A program made the position numbers and the translations under genes. This document shows, piece after piece, positions 16,132 through 25,925 of a stretch of 64,000 bases of DNA. A model generated the notes under the pieces. The model was not told the origin of the DNA. It saw only the letters and a list, made by a program, of their open reading frames with translations, and did not search any database. Numbering within the stretch: the first letter of the stretch is position 1; each line of letters opens with the position of its first letter. This DNA comes from DASXYG01 sp036502625 (lineage in GTDB: Bacteria > Actinomycetota > Actinomycetes > Streptosporangiales > Streptosporangiaceae), in assembly GCA_036502625.1 (NCBI GenBank), contig DASXYG010000117.1:30825-94824 (forward strand), in the 5' to 3' direction.

Positions 16132-17459
16132 GCGTCCTCCCGGGTGAGCAGTCGGCCGTGCGGGGTGTCGGGGTCGATGGGGGTGCCGCGCAGCCAGGTG
16201 GTGCGTACGGCGCCGCGCAGGGTGCGGCCGGTGTACGGGGTGACGGGGTTGCGGTGTTCGAGCGCCTCGGGGTCGACGGTGAACCTGGCGTCGGGGTCGA
16301 AGGCGACGAGGTCGGCGTCGTTGCCCGCGGCGATGGCGCCCTTGCGGGACATGCCGACGAGGGCGGCCGGGCCGCGCGCCATCCACGCGGCCACGTCGGA
16401 CAGGCCGAAGCCGTGGCGGGACGCGGCGGTCCACACGACGGACAGGCCGAGCTGCAGCGACGCGACGCCGCCCCACGCGGTGGCGAAGTCGGCGGACGCC
16501 TTGAGGTCCGGTGTGCACGGTGAGTGGTCCGACACCACGCAGTCGATCTCCCCGGCGGCCAGGCCCCGCCACAGCGCGGCCCGGTTCGCCGCGTTGCGGA
16601 TCGGCGGGCAGCACTTGAACGCGGTGGCGCCGTCCGGCACCTCCTCGGCGGCGAAGAACAGGTAGTGCGGGCAGGTCTCCACGGTGACCGGCAGGCCGCC
16701 GCCCTTGGCCGCGGCCAGGATCGGCAGGCACTCGGCCGCCGAGAGGTGCACGATGTGCGTACGCGCGCCGGTGGCGCGGGTCGCGCCGATCACCCGCTCG
16801 ATGGCGCGGCGCTCGGAGATCCGCGGCCGGGACGCCTCGAACGCGGCGTGGCCGGTGCTGCCGGGCGGCAGCGGTGACAGCTCGCCGTCGTCCTCCGCGT
16901 GGACGACCATGAGCGACCCGAGCGGCGCCAGCGCGGTGAGCGCGCGGCGCAGCGCGGCGTCGTCCAGCGGCGGGAACTCCGCGACGCCGGAGTCGGACAG
17001 GAAGCACTTGAACCCGAACACCCCGGCGGCGTGCAGCCGTTCGAGCTCGGTGGTGTCCGCGCCGGTGTTGGCGGGCACCGCGCCGCCCCAGAACCCGACG
17101 TCCACCGCGCACTGGCCGTACGCCGCCGCGCGCTTCTCCTCCAGCGCCGCGACCGTGGTGGTCGGCGGCAGGGAGTTCAGCGGCATGTCCACGATCGTGG
17201 TGACGCCGCCGGCCGCGGCCGCGCGCGTCGCGGTCGCGAACCCCTCCCACTCGGTGCGGCCCGGCTCGTTGACGTGGACGTGCGTGTCGACGAGCCCGGG
17301 GAGCAGCGCCAGCGTGCCCAGGTCGGTGCGCTCAGTGGCCTCCATGCCCGTGTCGTACGGCAGCACGCCGGTGATCCGCCCGTCGCGCACCGCCACCGCC
17401 GCCGGACGCGTGCCGTACGGCGTGACCACGCGGGTCGAACGGATCACCAGATCGTGCAT
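16128..17459 (-). CDS. allB: Allantoinase
   Basis: 443 residues from ATG 17459; a GTG one codon upstream directly follows the permease stop and could also serve. Cyclic amidohydrolase with metal motif DTHVHVNEPG near residue 59, the expected carboxylated Lys in GFKCFLSDSG near 150, and metal-binding histidines in HAEDD, THIVHLS and a late DHSPC Asp. It opens the hydantoin ring of allantoin to allantoate. It overlaps allantoicase by 4 bp and follows the AzgA-like permease. Confidence 0.95.
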   Translation of the reverse strand: MHDLVIRSTRVVTPYGTRPAAVAVRDGRITGVLPYDTGMEATERTDLGTLALLPGLVDTHVHVNEPGRTEWEGFATATRAAAAGGVTTIVDMPLNSLPPTTTVAALEEKRAAAYGQCAVDVGFWGGAVPANTGADTTELERLHAAGVFGFKCFLSDSGVAEFPPLDDAALRRALTALAPLGSLMVVHAEDDGELSPLPPGSTGHAAFEASRPRISERRAIERVIGATRATGARTHIVHLSAAECLPILAAAKGGGLPVTVETCPHYLFFAAEEVPDGATAFKCCPPIRNAANRAALWRGLAAGEIDCVVSDHSPCTPDLKASADFATAWGGVASLQLGLSVVWTAASRHGFGLSDVAAWMARGPAALVGMSRKGAIAAGNDADLVAFDPDARFTVDPEALEHRNPVTPYTGRTLRGAVRTTWLRGTPIDPDTPHGRLLTREDA

Positions 17460-17462
17460 CAC

Positions 17463-18917
17463 TCACGCACCTTTGACACCGAGCAGTCCCTCGACCGCGC
17501 TGATCGCGAAGTACACCACGAATACCAGCGACAGCGCCCAGACGAGCCAGCCCGGCTCGCGCCACTTGCCGCGCGCGACCTTGATGACGGTGTACGCGAT
17601 CAGGCCGGCGCCGACGCCCACGCTGATCGAGTACGTGAACGGCATCAGCATGACCATCAGGAACGCCGGGATGTAGATCTCCGGGTCCTGCCAGTCGATG
17701 TGCTTGGCGTGCGTCATCATCAGCGCGCCGATCAGCACGAGCGCGGGCGCGGCGGCCTGCTGCGGCACCACCTTCACCAGCGGCGAGAAGAACAGCATGA
17801 GGCCGAGCAGACCGCCGGTGACCAGGCTGGCCACGCCGGTGCGCGCGCCCTCGCCGACGCCCGCGGTCGACTCGATGAACACGGTGTTCGCGGACGCGCC
17901 CGAGGTGCCGCCGATCACCGCGCCCGCGCCGTCGACGAACAGCGCCCGCCCGATGCGCGGCATGCGGCCCTTGTCGTCGACGAGCCCGGCCTCGCCCGAG
18001 ACGCCGATGATCGTGCCCATGGCGTCGAAGAACCCGGCGAGCACCAGCGTGAACAGCAGCACGAGGGACGTCGCGACGCCGGCGCGGGCGAACCCGCCGA
18101 ACAGGTCGATGTGGCCGAACAGCCCGAAGTCGGGCAGCGCGACGACGGCGTGCGGCAGCCGCGGGGTGATCAGCCCCCAGCCCGTCGGGTGGCCCACCGC
18201 CTCGACGACCACCGCGAGGACGGTGGCGGCGATGATGCTGATCAGGATCGCGCCCGGCACCTGCCGCGCGTACAGCGCCATCATCAGCAGCAGGCCCGCG
18301 CAGAACACCACGATCGGCCAGCCGGTGAGGTGGCCGGTGAGGCCGAGCTGCAGCGGCGTCGAGCCGACCGCGGGCTTGCTCACGAACCCGGCGTCGACCA
18401 GGCCGATCAGCGCGACGAACGCGCCGATGCCCACGATGATCGCGTGCTTGAGCGGCAGCGGGATCGCGTTCATGATCGTCTCGCGCAGCCCGGTGACGAC
18501 CAGCACGATGATCACCAGGCCCTCGATGACGATGAACCCCATCGCCTGCGGCCACGTCATCGCCGGCGCCACCTGCACCGACACCACCGCGCTCACGCTC
18601 AGCCCGGCGGCCAGCGCCAGCGGCACCCGGCCGACCAGCGCCATCAGCACGGTCGTCACGCATCCGGACAGCGCCGTCGCCGTGGTGAGCTGCGCCGAGT
18701 TCAGGTGCACGTGGTTCACGTCCGCGGCGCCGCCCAGGATGATCGGGTTCAGCAGCACGATGTAGGCCATCGCGAAGAACGTGGTCAGGCCGCCGCGCGT
18801 CTCCGCGCCGAGCGTCGAGCCGCGCGCGCTGATCTCGAAGTAGCGGTCGAAGGCGCCCGTACGCGGCCTTCCGGTGTCCGCCGGCGTTCGCGGCGCGGAC
18901 GTGCGCGGGCGGGCCAT
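17463..18917 (-). CDS. NCS2 purine permease, AzgA/PbuG type
   Basis: 484 residues from ATG 18917 (1-bp overlap with the deaminase stop). About 12-14 membrane helices; RYFEISARGSTLGAETRGGL and FFAMAYIVLLNP at the N-terminus, AGFFDAMGTIIGVSGEAGL in the middle and GGTSGASANTVFIES are diagnostic of the AzgA/PbuG guanine-hypoxanthine/adenine permease branch of NCS2. It probably imports guanine or hypoxanthine by proton symport, consistent with the guanine deaminase upstream. It complements the xanthine/urate-type permease at 24514. Confidence 0.92.
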   Translation of the reverse strand: MARPRTSAPRTPADTGRPRTGAFDRYFEISARGSTLGAETRGGLTTFFAMAYIVLLNPIILGGAADVNHVHLNSAQLTTATALSGCVTTVLMALVGRVPLALAAGLSVSAVVSVQVAPAMTWPQAMGFIVIEGLVIIVLVVTGLRETIMNAIPLPLKHAIIVGIGAFVALIGLVDAGFVSKPAVGSTPLQLGLTGHLTGWPIVVFCAGLLLMMALYARQVPGAILISIIAATVLAVVVEAVGHPTGWGLITPRLPHAVVALPDFGLFGHIDLFGGFARAGVATSLVLLFTLVLAGFFDAMGTIIGVSGEAGLVDDKGRMPRIGRALFVDGAGAVIGGTSGASANTVFIESTAGVGEGARTGVASLVTGGLLGLMLFFSPLVKVVPQQAAAPALVLIGALMMTHAKHIDWQDPEIYIPAFLMVMLMPFTYSISVGVGAGLIAYTVIKVARGKWREPGWLVWALSLVFVVYFAISAVEGLLGVKGA

Positions 18918-19405
18918 CAGTACGCCACCCGGTCCGGCTTGGCCAGCCAGGAGTCGAACGGCCGGGTCCGGTCGGCGGCGTCGACCCGCTCCACGGACAC
19001 CGGCCACATCTCGCGCGGCCGGGCCATGAGGTCGTAGAACGCGCGGTCGTCGAAGCCGGCGCGCGCGGCGTCGTCGCGGTCGGCGGCGTACACGATGCGG
19101 TCGACGCGCGCCCACAGCGCGGACGTCAGGCACATCGGGCACGGCTCACACGACGTGACCAGCGTGCAGCCGGTGAGCGCGAACCGGCCGAGCGCGCGGC
19201 ACGCGCCGCGGATGGCGGTGACCTCGGCGTGCGCGGTCGGGTCGAGATCGGCGGTCACCCGGTTGAGCCCGGTCGACACCGTACGGCCGTCGTGGACGAC
19301 GAGCGCGCCGAACGGCCCGCCGCCCGCCGCCACGTTGCGGTCGGCGAGGCGGAGCGCCTCCGCGATCCAGTCGCCGATCCCCGGTGCCTGCTCGCGTACC
19401 GTCAT
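18917..19405 (-). CDS. guaD: Guanine deaminase (cytidine-deaminase fold)
   Basis: 162 residues, 4-bp overlap (ATGA) with xdh. Zinc motif HAE in TAHAEVTAIR near residue 55 and CEPCPMC near 83 mark the CDA fold; C-terminal FDDRAFYDLMARP matches the small bacterial GuaD-type guanine deaminases (about 156 residues), not tRNA-adenosine deaminases. It converts guanine to xanthine, feeding xanthine dehydrogenase. Position inside the purine operon supports the assignment over other deaminases of this fold. Confidence 0.9.
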   Translation of the reverse strand: MTVREQAPGIGDWIAEALRLADRNVAAGGGPFGALVVHDGRTVSTGLNRVTADLDPTAHAEVTAIRGACRALGRFALTGCTLVTSCEPCPMCLTSALWARVDRIVYAADRDDAARAGFDDRAFYDLMARPREMWPVSVERVDAADRTRPFDSWLAKPDRVAY

Positions 19406-21756
19406 CGGACCTCTTCCTGTGCGTCGGTGGGGGAGCCGGGCGCGGGGACGGCGGCGATGTCGTCCGGGCGGACCGGGATACGGGTCAGCGCACGCCCGGT
19501 GGCGTCGCGGATCGCCGCGACGATCGCCGGGGTGGCGGAGATCGTCGGGGGCTCGCCGACGCCGCGCAGCCCGTACGGCGCGTGCGGGTCGCCGAGCTCG
19601 AGCACGTCGAGCCGCATCGGCGGCATGTCGAGGATCGTGGGGATCAGGTAGTCGGTGAACGACGGGTTGCGGACGATGCCGCCGCTGACCTGGATCTCCT
19701 CCATCAGCGCGAGGCCGAGGCCCTGCGCGGAGCCGCCGTGGATCTGCCCCTCGACGGCCAGCGGGTTGACGGCCTTGCCGACGTCCTGCGCGGTGGCCAG
19801 CTCCACCACCTTCACCAGGCCGAGCTCGATGTCGACGTCGACCACGGCGCGGTGGGCGGAGAAGCCCCATTGCACGTGCGCGTCGCCCTGGCCGGTCTCC
19901 GGGTCGAGCGCGGTGGTGGGCCGGTGCCGCCAGGGGAGGTGCACGTCGATCGGCTCCGCGAGCAGGTCGGCGATGTCCGCGACCACCTCGCCCTGGTGGA
20001 CGACCTTGCCGCCGTCCAACGCCAGCTCGGCGGCCGTGGTGCCGGAGGCCGCGCGGGCGCGGGCGAACAGCTCCTCGCGGACCGCGCCGCAGGCGTTGCG
20101 CACGGCACCGCCGGTGACGTACGTCTGCCGGGACGCCGACGACGACCCGGCCGAGCCCACCGAGGTGTCCGCCGTACGCACCACCACGCGGGTGACGCCG
20201 AGCTCGGTGCGCGCGATCTGCGCCTGCACGGTGACCAGGCCCTGGCCGACCTCGGCCGCGGCGGTGTGCACGGTGGCGACGGGTTCGCCGCCGGTCAGCT
20301 CCAGCCGCACCCGGGCGTGCGAGACGTCGTCGAACCCCTCGGAGAAGCAGACGTTCTTGATGCAGGCGCCGTAGCCGACGCCGCGTACGACGCCCTCGCC
20401 GTGCGTCGTGTTCGAGACGCCGCCGGGCAGCGTGCGCGGGTCGCGCGGCCCATCGGGGGTGTCCGGCAGGGGCGCGGCGGCGACCCGGCGCACCAGCTCG
20501 GCGACCGGCGCCGGCTGGTCGATGACCTGCCCGGTCGGCCCCGTGGCGCCCTCGGCGAGCGCGTTGCGCACGCGGATCTCCGCCGGGTCGATGCCGCAGG
20601 CCGCGGCGAGCCTGTCCATCTGCGACTCGACCGCGAACCCGGCCTGGACCACGCCGAAGCCGCGCATCGCGCCGCAGGGCGGGTTGTCGGTGTAGACGCC
20701 GTACGCGTCGAACCACACGTTGTCCACCTGGTACGGGCCCACGCAGTGGGTGGCCGCGTTGCCGACGACGGCCGGCGTGGACGAGGCGTACGCGCCGCCG
20801 TCGAGCACGATCCGGCCCTTGACGTACACCAGGCGGCCGTCGCGCGTGGCGCCGTGCTCGTACCTGATCGTCGCGGGGTGGCGGTGGACGTGGCCGACGA
20901 ACGACTCCTCGCGGGTGTACATCATCTTCACCGGGCGGCCCGTGCGCAGCGCCAGCAGGCACGCGTGGATCTGCATGGACAGGTCCTCGCGCGCGCCGAA
21001 CGCGCCGCCGACCCCGGCGAGTGAGATGCGCACCAGCTCCTCGTCGAGGCCCAGGCTGGCGGCGACCTGCGCGCGGTCCACGTGCAGCCACTGGGTGGCG
21101 ACGTAGAGGTCGACGCCGCCGTCCGGCGCGGGCACCGCCATGCCGGACTCCGGGCCGAGGAACGCCTGGTCCTGCATGCCCACGCGGTACTCGCCGGTGA
21201 CCACGACGTCGGCGGTCGCGGCCGGGTCGCCGTACGCCGGGTCGCCCTTGCGGATCTTGGCGTGCCGCACCACGTTGCCGCCGGGGTGCAATGGCGGCGC
21301 GTCCGGGGCCAGCGCCGCCTCGCCGTCGGTGAGCGGTTCGAGCACCTCGTACGCCACCTCGATCGCGGCCAGCGCGCGGCGCGCGGTCTCCGGATGGTCG
21401 GCGGCCACGATCGCGACGGCCTCGCCGAAGTAGCGCACCTCCTCGGCCAGCACCGGCTGGTCGGGGATCTCCAGGCCGTACGTGGCGCGGCCGGGTACGT
21501 CCTCGGCGGTCAGCACGGCGAACACGCCCGGCCTGGCCAGCGCGGCGGCGGTCTCGATCGTGGTGATCCTGGCGCGCGGGTGCGGGCTGCGCAGCGTGGC
21601 GCCCCACAGCATGCCGTCCATCCACAGGTCGGAGGAGAACGCGAACTCGCCGCGCACCTTCAGCGCGCCGTCCGGGCGCCGGGCGCTGTCGCCGACGCCG
21701 TCGCGTCCCGGGTGCACCGCCGTGGTCGTGGGCCGCCGGGTGTCGTGTGCCGTCAT
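19402..21756 (-). CDS. xdhA: Xanthine dehydrogenase, molybdopterin-binding subunit
   Basis: 784 residues. N-terminal aldehyde-oxidase hammerhead domain (ALKVRGEFAFSSDLW...ATLRSPHPRARI), then the two molybdopterin domains with GGAFGAREDLSMQ, MRGFGVVQAG and the catalytic Glu in GVGEPPTIS near the C-terminus. It hydroxylates hypoxanthine/xanthine to urate as the large subunit of a three-subunit enzyme. It is overlapped by 4 bp on each side. No xdhC-type molybdenum-cofactor insertion gene is in the operon, so maturation factors are elsewhere. Symbols for the subunits vary among species. Confidence 0.93.
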   Translation of the reverse strand: MTAHDTRRPTTTAVHPGRDGVGDSARRPDGALKVRGEFAFSSDLWMDGMLWGATLRSPHPRARITTIETAAALARPGVFAVLTAEDVPGRATYGLEIPDQPVLAEEVRYFGEAVAIVAADHPETARRALAAIEVAYEVLEPLTDGEAALAPDAPPLHPGGNVVRHAKIRKGDPAYGDPAATADVVVTGEYRVGMQDQAFLGPESGMAVPAPDGGVDLYVATQWLHVDRAQVAASLGLDEELVRISLAGVGGAFGAREDLSMQIHACLLALRTGRPVKMMYTREESFVGHVHRHPATIRYEHGATRDGRLVYVKGRIVLDGGAYASSTPAVVGNAATHCVGPYQVDNVWFDAYGVYTDNPPCGAMRGFGVVQAGFAVESQMDRLAAACGIDPAEIRVRNALAEGATGPTGQVIDQPAPVAELVRRVAAAPLPDTPDGPRDPRTLPGGVSNTTHGEGVVRGVGYGACIKNVCFSEGFDDVSHARVRLELTGGEPVATVHTAAAEVGQGLVTVQAQIARTELGVTRVVVRTADTSVGSAGSSSASRQTYVTGGAVRNACGAVREELFARARAASGTTAAELALDGGKVVHQGEVVADIADLLAEPIDVHLPWRHRPTTALDPETGQGDAHVQWGFSAHRAVVDVDIELGLVKVVELATAQDVGKAVNPLAVEGQIHGGSAQGLGLALMEEIQVSGGIVRNPSFTDYLIPTILDMPPMRLDVLELGDPHAPYGLRGVGEPPTISATPAIVAAIRDATGRALTRIPVRPDDIAAVPAPGSPTDAQEEVR

Positions 21757-23129
21757 CGGTCCTCCCGCATCGTGCGCGCCGCGCGGGCCCCCGCCCGTAC
21801 GGCCTCATCCGGTGCCACACCGGTCGTCCCGCCGGCGTCGGCCACCGGGTGGCCGCCGACCAGCACCAGCTCAAGTGGCGGCGCCACCGGGGGGAGGACC
21901 AGCGCGGCCACCGGGTCGGGGATCTGCGCGTGGCCGGGGCCGTCGACGCGCCACAGGGCGACGTCGGCGAGCTTCCCCGGTTCGAGGCTGCCGAGCTCGG
22001 CGTCGCGGCCCAGGCAGCGTGCGCCGCCGATGGTCGCCAGCATGAGCGCCTCGCGTGCGGTCAGCGCCGCCGCGGCGGCGGGCTCGCCGCCGACGGCCGC
22101 GCGGGTCCGCGCGGCGAGCACCGCCTGGTGGGCCTCCGCGCGCACGGTCGTGGCCTCGGCGGACGCGGACCCGTCCACGCCCAGCCCCACGGGCGCGCCC
22201 GCGTCCAGCAGCGCGCGCACGGGCGCGATCCCGGACGCGAGGCGGGCGTTGGACGTCGGGCAGTGCGCCACGCCGGTGCCGGTCGCGGCCAGCCGCCCGA
22301 CCGTGGCGGCGTCCTGGTGCACCGCGTGCGCCAGCCAGACGTCCGGGCCGAGCCAGCCGAGCCGCTCCAGGTAGCCGACGAGGGTGGTGCCGGTCAGCTC
22401 CCGGCAGTACGCCTCCTCCGTACGGCCCTCCGCGAAGTGCGTGTGCAGCCGGGTTCCGGTGGCGCGCGCCAGGTCGGCGGAGCCGCGCATCAGCGGCTCG
22501 GACGCGGAGAACGGCGAGCACGGCGCCACCGCGACCCGTACGTACGCGCCCGGCGCCGGATCGTGGTGGGCGGCGACGGCCGCGGCGGTGGCGGCCAGCG
22601 CGGCGTCGGTGTCCTCGACCAGGTCGTCCGGCGGCAGGCCGCCCGCGGACGTGCCGAGGTCCATCGAACCGCGGCACAGGTGCAGCCGTACGCCCACCCG
22701 TCGCGCGGCGGCGACCTCGGCGGCCACGAGATCGCCCGCGCCCGGCGGGAACAGGTACGCGTGGTCGGCGACGGTGGTCGTGCCGGACGCGGCCAGCCAG
22801 GCGAGGCCGGACAGCGCGGCGTCGTGCGCGGCGTCCGCGTCCAGCCGCGCCCACACCGGGTACAGCGCGGTCAGCCAGTCGAACAGCTCGGCGTCCTGGG
22901 CCAGCCCCTGCGTGGCCCACTGGTACAGGTGGTGGTGGGTGTTCACCAGACCCGGCGTGGCCAGGCACCCGCGTCCGTCCACGCGGCGCGCCCCGGGCAT
23001 CTCGGGCGCGGGCCCGGCGCCCACGGCGGTGATCACCCCGCCGTCGGCCACCACGTGGCCGTCGGCGTACTCGGTGCCGGCGCCGTCCGCCGTGGCGACC
23101 GCGCACCCCTCGATGACCAGCGCGTTCAC
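21753..23129 (-). CDS. Amidohydrolase, 8-oxoguanine deaminase type
   Basis: 458 residues from a GTG overlapping the [2Fe-2S] subunit stop (GTGA). Metal-dependent hydrolase with NTHHHLYQWATQG near residue 66, HTHFAEG near 232 and DGSAS near 315; this NTHHH-x-YQ pattern marks the 8-oxoguanine/isocytosine-type deaminases of the AtzC-like group. It deaminates 8-oxoguanine (to urate) or a related purine. It sits between xanthine dehydrogenase subunit genes with 4-bp overlaps at both ends, so it is fully embedded in the purine pathway. An S-adenosylhomocysteine or guanine deaminase role is less likely. Confidence 0.85.
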   Translation of the reverse strand: MNALVIEGCAVATADGAGTEYADGHVVADGGVITAVGAGPAPEMPGARRVDGRGCLATPGLVNTHHHLYQWATQGLAQDAELFDWLTALYPVWARLDADAAHDAALSGLAWLAASGTTTVADHAYLFPPGAGDLVAAEVAAARRVGVRLHLCRGSMDLGTSAGGLPPDDLVEDTDAALAATAAAVAAHHDPAPGAYVRVAVAPCSPFSASEPLMRGSADLARATGTRLHTHFAEGRTEEAYCRELTGTTLVGYLERLGWLGPDVWLAHAVHQDAATVGRLAATGTGVAHCPTSNARLASGIAPVRALLDAGAPVGLGVDGSASAEATTVRAEAHQAVLAARTRAAVGGEPAAAAALTAREALMLATIGGARCLGRDAELGSLEPGKLADVALWRVDGPGHAQIPDPVAALVLPPVAPPLELVLVGGHPVADAGGTTGVAPDEAVRAGARAARTMREDR

Positions 23130-23617
23130 GACGCGCCCGCCGCGGTCCGTACGGCCTCGATGATCTTCTCGTAGCCGGTGCAGCGGCACAGGTTGCCGGA
23201 CAGCGCCTCGCGGATCTCGGTGTCGGCGGGGATGCCGTCCGTACGGGCGATCAGGTCGTGCGCGGCCACGACCAGGCCCGGTGTGCAGAAGCCGCACTGC
23301 ACGGCGCCCGCCGCGACGAACGCCTCCTGCACCGCGGACAGCCGTACGGGATCCGCGTCCTCGGCGGGGTCGCCGCCGAGGCCCTCCACGGTCACCACCG
23401 CGCGGCCCTCCGCCTGCCCGGCCGCGACCAGGCACGCGCACGCCGGGCGGCCGTCGAGGTACACCGTGCACGACCCGCATTCGCCCTGCTCGCAGGCGTT
23501 CTTCGCGCCGGGCAGGCCCAGCCGCTCGCGCAGGACGTACAGCAGGCTCTCGCCGGGCCACACGTCGTCGGCGGTGCGCTCCTCGCCGTTGACCGTCATG
23601 TTCACGCGCATGCTCAT
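23126..23617 (-). CDS. xdhC: Xanthine dehydrogenase, [2Fe-2S] subunit
   Basis: 163 residues. An N-terminal plant-type ferredoxin cluster (CEQGECGSCTVYLDGRPAC, Cys at about 41-61) and a C-terminal all-helical cluster domain (CGFCTPG, then CRCTGY) carry the two [2Fe-2S] centres that relay electrons from the molybdenum site to FAD. The length is typical. It overlaps the FAD subunit stop by 4 bp. The symbol follows the three-subunit naming and should not be confused with the XdhC maturation factor. Confidence 0.93.
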   Translation of the reverse strand: MSMRVNMTVNGEERTADDVWPGESLLYVLRERLGLPGAKNACEQGECGSCTVYLDGRPACACLVAAGQAEGRAVVTVEGLGGDPAEDADPVRLSAVQEAFVAAGAVQCGFCTPGLVVAAHDLIARTDGIPADTEIREALSGNLCRCTGYEKIIEAVRTAAGAS

Positions 23618-24495
23618 GCCGTTTCAGCCACCCCGTCGCGGTAGTCGTGCCAGGCCCACAGGAACGCGCGCCCGGCCAGCACGCCCAGGGCGTGCCGCCG
23701 GTACGCCGCGGTGCCCCGCACGTCGTCGATCGGCGCGGCGGCGTCGGCGACCAGCTCGGCGAACCGTGCGACGGCGGCGGGGGACGGCGGGCTGCCGCGC
23801 TCCCAGCCGCCGCAGGCCGCCAGCTCCGCGGCCAGGAACTCCTCGGCGTCGCGCGCGGGCAGCGGCACCGGGCCGGCCGAGCCGATCCCGGTGCCCACCG
23901 TCCGCCGCTCCGGGTGCAGCGCCAGCGCGAACGAGCACACCGCGATCACCATGGCGTTGCGGGTGCCGACCTTCGCGAACTGCTGCGGCCCGTCGGCCGG
24001 CGGCGCGTGGAACGCGGCGATCAGCTCGTCGGCCGCGCGTACGGACCGCTTCGGGCCGGTGAAGAACTCCCGGATGGGCACCAGCCGGGTGCCGCGTACG
24101 GACGCCAGCTCGACGAGGACGTCGTCGGCGAGCAGCGGCGGGTGCGCGTCGCCCGCGGGCGAGGCCGACCCGAGGTTGCCGCCGACCGTGCCGCGGTTGC
24201 GGATCTGCGGCGACCCGACCGTACGGGCGGCCATGGCCAGCCCCGGCAGCCGGTCGCGCAGCCCGTCGATGAGGTCCGAGTACGGCACCCCGGCGCCCAC
24301 GCGCAGCCGTCCCTCGACGGTGTCCCAGCCGGTCAGCTCGGTGATCCGGGTGAGGTCGAGCAGCGCGGCGGGCCGGGCGCGGTCGAAGTTCACCTCGACC
24401 ATGACGTCCGTGCCGCCCGCGATGGGCACGGCGCCGGGGTGCCCGGCCAGCGCCTCCAGGGCGTCGCCCCAGGTGGCGGGGCGGAGGAATTCCAT
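23614..24495 (-). CDS. xdhB: Xanthine dehydrogenase, FAD-binding subunit
   Basis: 293 residues; the FAD_binding_5 domain shows PIAGGTDVMVEVN at about 25-37 and NRGTVGGNLGSASPAGD near 105, followed by the CO-dehydrogenase flavoprotein C-terminal domain ending near 285. It passes electrons to NAD+. It is the first of the xdh genes, 18 bp after the NCS2 permease in transcription order is reversed: the permease gene lies upstream and ends 18 bp before this start. Confidence 0.92.
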   Translation of the reverse strand: MEFLRPATWGDALEALAGHPGAVPIAGGTDVMVEVNFDRARPAALLDLTRITELTGWDTVEGRLRVGAGVPYSDLIDGLRDRLPGLAMAARTVGSPQIRNRGTVGGNLGSASPAGDAHPPLLADDVLVELASVRGTRLVPIREFFTGPKRSVRAADELIAAFHAPPADGPQQFAKVGTRNAMVIAVCSFALALHPERRTVGTGIGSAGPVPLPARDAEEFLAAELAACGGWERGSPPSPAAVARFAELVADAAAPIDDVRGTAAYRRHALGVLAGRAFLWAWHDYRDGVAETA

Positions 24496-24513
24496 ACTCG
24501 GTCCTTTCCCCGG

Positions 24514-25866
24514 TCAGGCCGGGTCGTCCGCCGTGGCCGCTCCGGTACGGCGTTCGGCGATGAGGTGGTTGAACAGCAGGTTCAGCAGGATCGCGACGAT
24601 GGCCCCGGCGCTGATGCCGGAGTTCATGACGATCTGGAAGCCGCTGGGGAAGTGCGCGTACAGGTCGGGCCGGGCGACCGGGGCCAGCGCCACGCCCACC
24701 GCCACGGCGACGATCAGCAGGTTCGCGTTGCCGTCGAAGGAGACCCGGCTGAGCGTGCGGATGCCGGACGCCGCGACCGTGCCGAACATCGCGATGCCCG
24801 CGCCGCCGAGCACCGGCGACGGCACCGCGGCGATGACCTCGCCGAGCTTCGGGAACAGCCCCAGCACGATGAGGATCACGCCCGCGGCGGCCACGACCCA
24901 GCGGCTCTTCACCTTCGTCAGCCCGATCAGTCCGATGTTCTGCGCGAACGCGGTGTACGGGAACGTGTTGAAGACGCCGCCGAGCACGGTGGACGCGCCG
25001 TCCGCGCGCAGCCCGGCGGCCAGCCGCGCCGGGGTGACCTCGCGGTCGACGGCCTCGCCGATGGCCAGGATGTCGCCGGTGGTCTCGGCGGTGGACACCA
25101 GCATCACGATCACCAGCGAGACGATGGCCGCGGCCTTGAACGTGGGCAGCCCGAAGTGGAACGGCGTGCTCACGCCGATGACCGCGGCGTCGGCGACGTG
25201 GCTGAAGTCGGTGAAGCCGAGCGGGATCGCCACGAGCGTGCCCACCACGATGCCGAGCAGCACCGACACCCGGCCCAGGAACCCGCGCGCCAGCTTCTGC
25301 ACGACCAGGATGAACACCAGCACGCCGAGGGCCAGCGCCAGGTTGCGCGGCGCGCCGTAGTCGGGCGTGCCCGCGCCGCCGGCCGCCCAGTCGGCGGCGT
25401 TGGGCAGCAGCGTGAGCCCGATGATCAGGATCACCAGGCCGGTGACCAGCGGCGGGAAGAACCGCAGCAGCTTCGCGAAGTACGGCGCGAGCAGCGTCAT
25501 GGCCAGCCCCGACACGATCACCGCGCCGTAGATCGCGGGCAGCCCGCCGCCGGTCGTGCCGATCAGCACCATCGGCGTCACCGCCGCGAACGTGCAGCCC
25601 TGCATCAGCGGCAGCCGCACGCCGAACCTCCACACGCCCACGCACTGGATCAGCGTGGCGACGCCGGACACCAGCAGGTCGGCGTTGATCAGGTACGCGA
25701 GGTCGTGGCTCGGCAGCTTCATGGCGCCGCCGACGATCAGCGGCACGGCCACCGCGCCCGCGTACATCGCGAGCACGTGCTGGAAGCCGTACGCGGCGAG
25801 CCGCCCGACCGGGGGCACCTCGTCGACGGGGTGGACGGGAACGGAAGGGGCCGTACGGGATCTCAT
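24514..25866 (-). CDS. NCS2 nucleobase:cation symporter (xanthine/urate type)
   Basis: 450 residues, about 14 membrane helices. FQHVLAMYAGAVAVPLIVGG at the N-terminus, QGCTFAAVTPM, STAETTGDILAIGEAV (helix 8 Glu) and the NCS2 signature AQNIGLIGLTKVKSRWV (helix 10) identify the uracil/xanthine permease family; the ETTGD and QN-G-x-x-x-x-T-x-V-x-S form is that of xanthine/urate carriers (PbuX, UacT, UapA). It likely imports xanthine or urate for the oxidation genes around it. 59 bp downstream of uricase. Confidence 0.92.
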   Translation of the reverse strand: MRSRTAPSVPVHPVDEVPPVGRLAAYGFQHVLAMYAGAVAVPLIVGGAMKLPSHDLAYLINADLLVSGVATLIQCVGVWRFGVRLPLMQGCTFAAVTPMVLIGTTGGGLPAIYGAVIVSGLAMTLLAPYFAKLLRFFPPLVTGLVILIIGLTLLPNAADWAAGGAGTPDYGAPRNLALALGVLVFILVVQKLARGFLGRVSVLLGIVVGTLVAIPLGFTDFSHVADAAVIGVSTPFHFGLPTFKAAAIVSLVIVMLVSTAETTGDILAIGEAVDREVTPARLAAGLRADGASTVLGGVFNTFPYTAFAQNIGLIGLTKVKSRWVVAAAGVILIVLGLFPKLGEVIAAVPSPVLGGAGIAMFGTVAASGIRTLSRVSFDGNANLLIVAVAVGVALAPVARPDLYAHFPSGFQIVMNSGISAGAIVAILLNLLFNHLIAERRTGAATADDPA

Positions 25867-25925
25867 GTGGGGTCCTCTCGGCGACGTCTCTGCTGCCACC
25901 GCATGATCTCGGCCGACGATGACGG

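Noticed and set aside
16128..17459. Dihydroorotase or hydantoinase instead of allantoinase
   Set aside because: Gene context with allantoicase, uricase and HIU hydrolase, and the motif pattern, favour allantoinase; no pyr genes are near.
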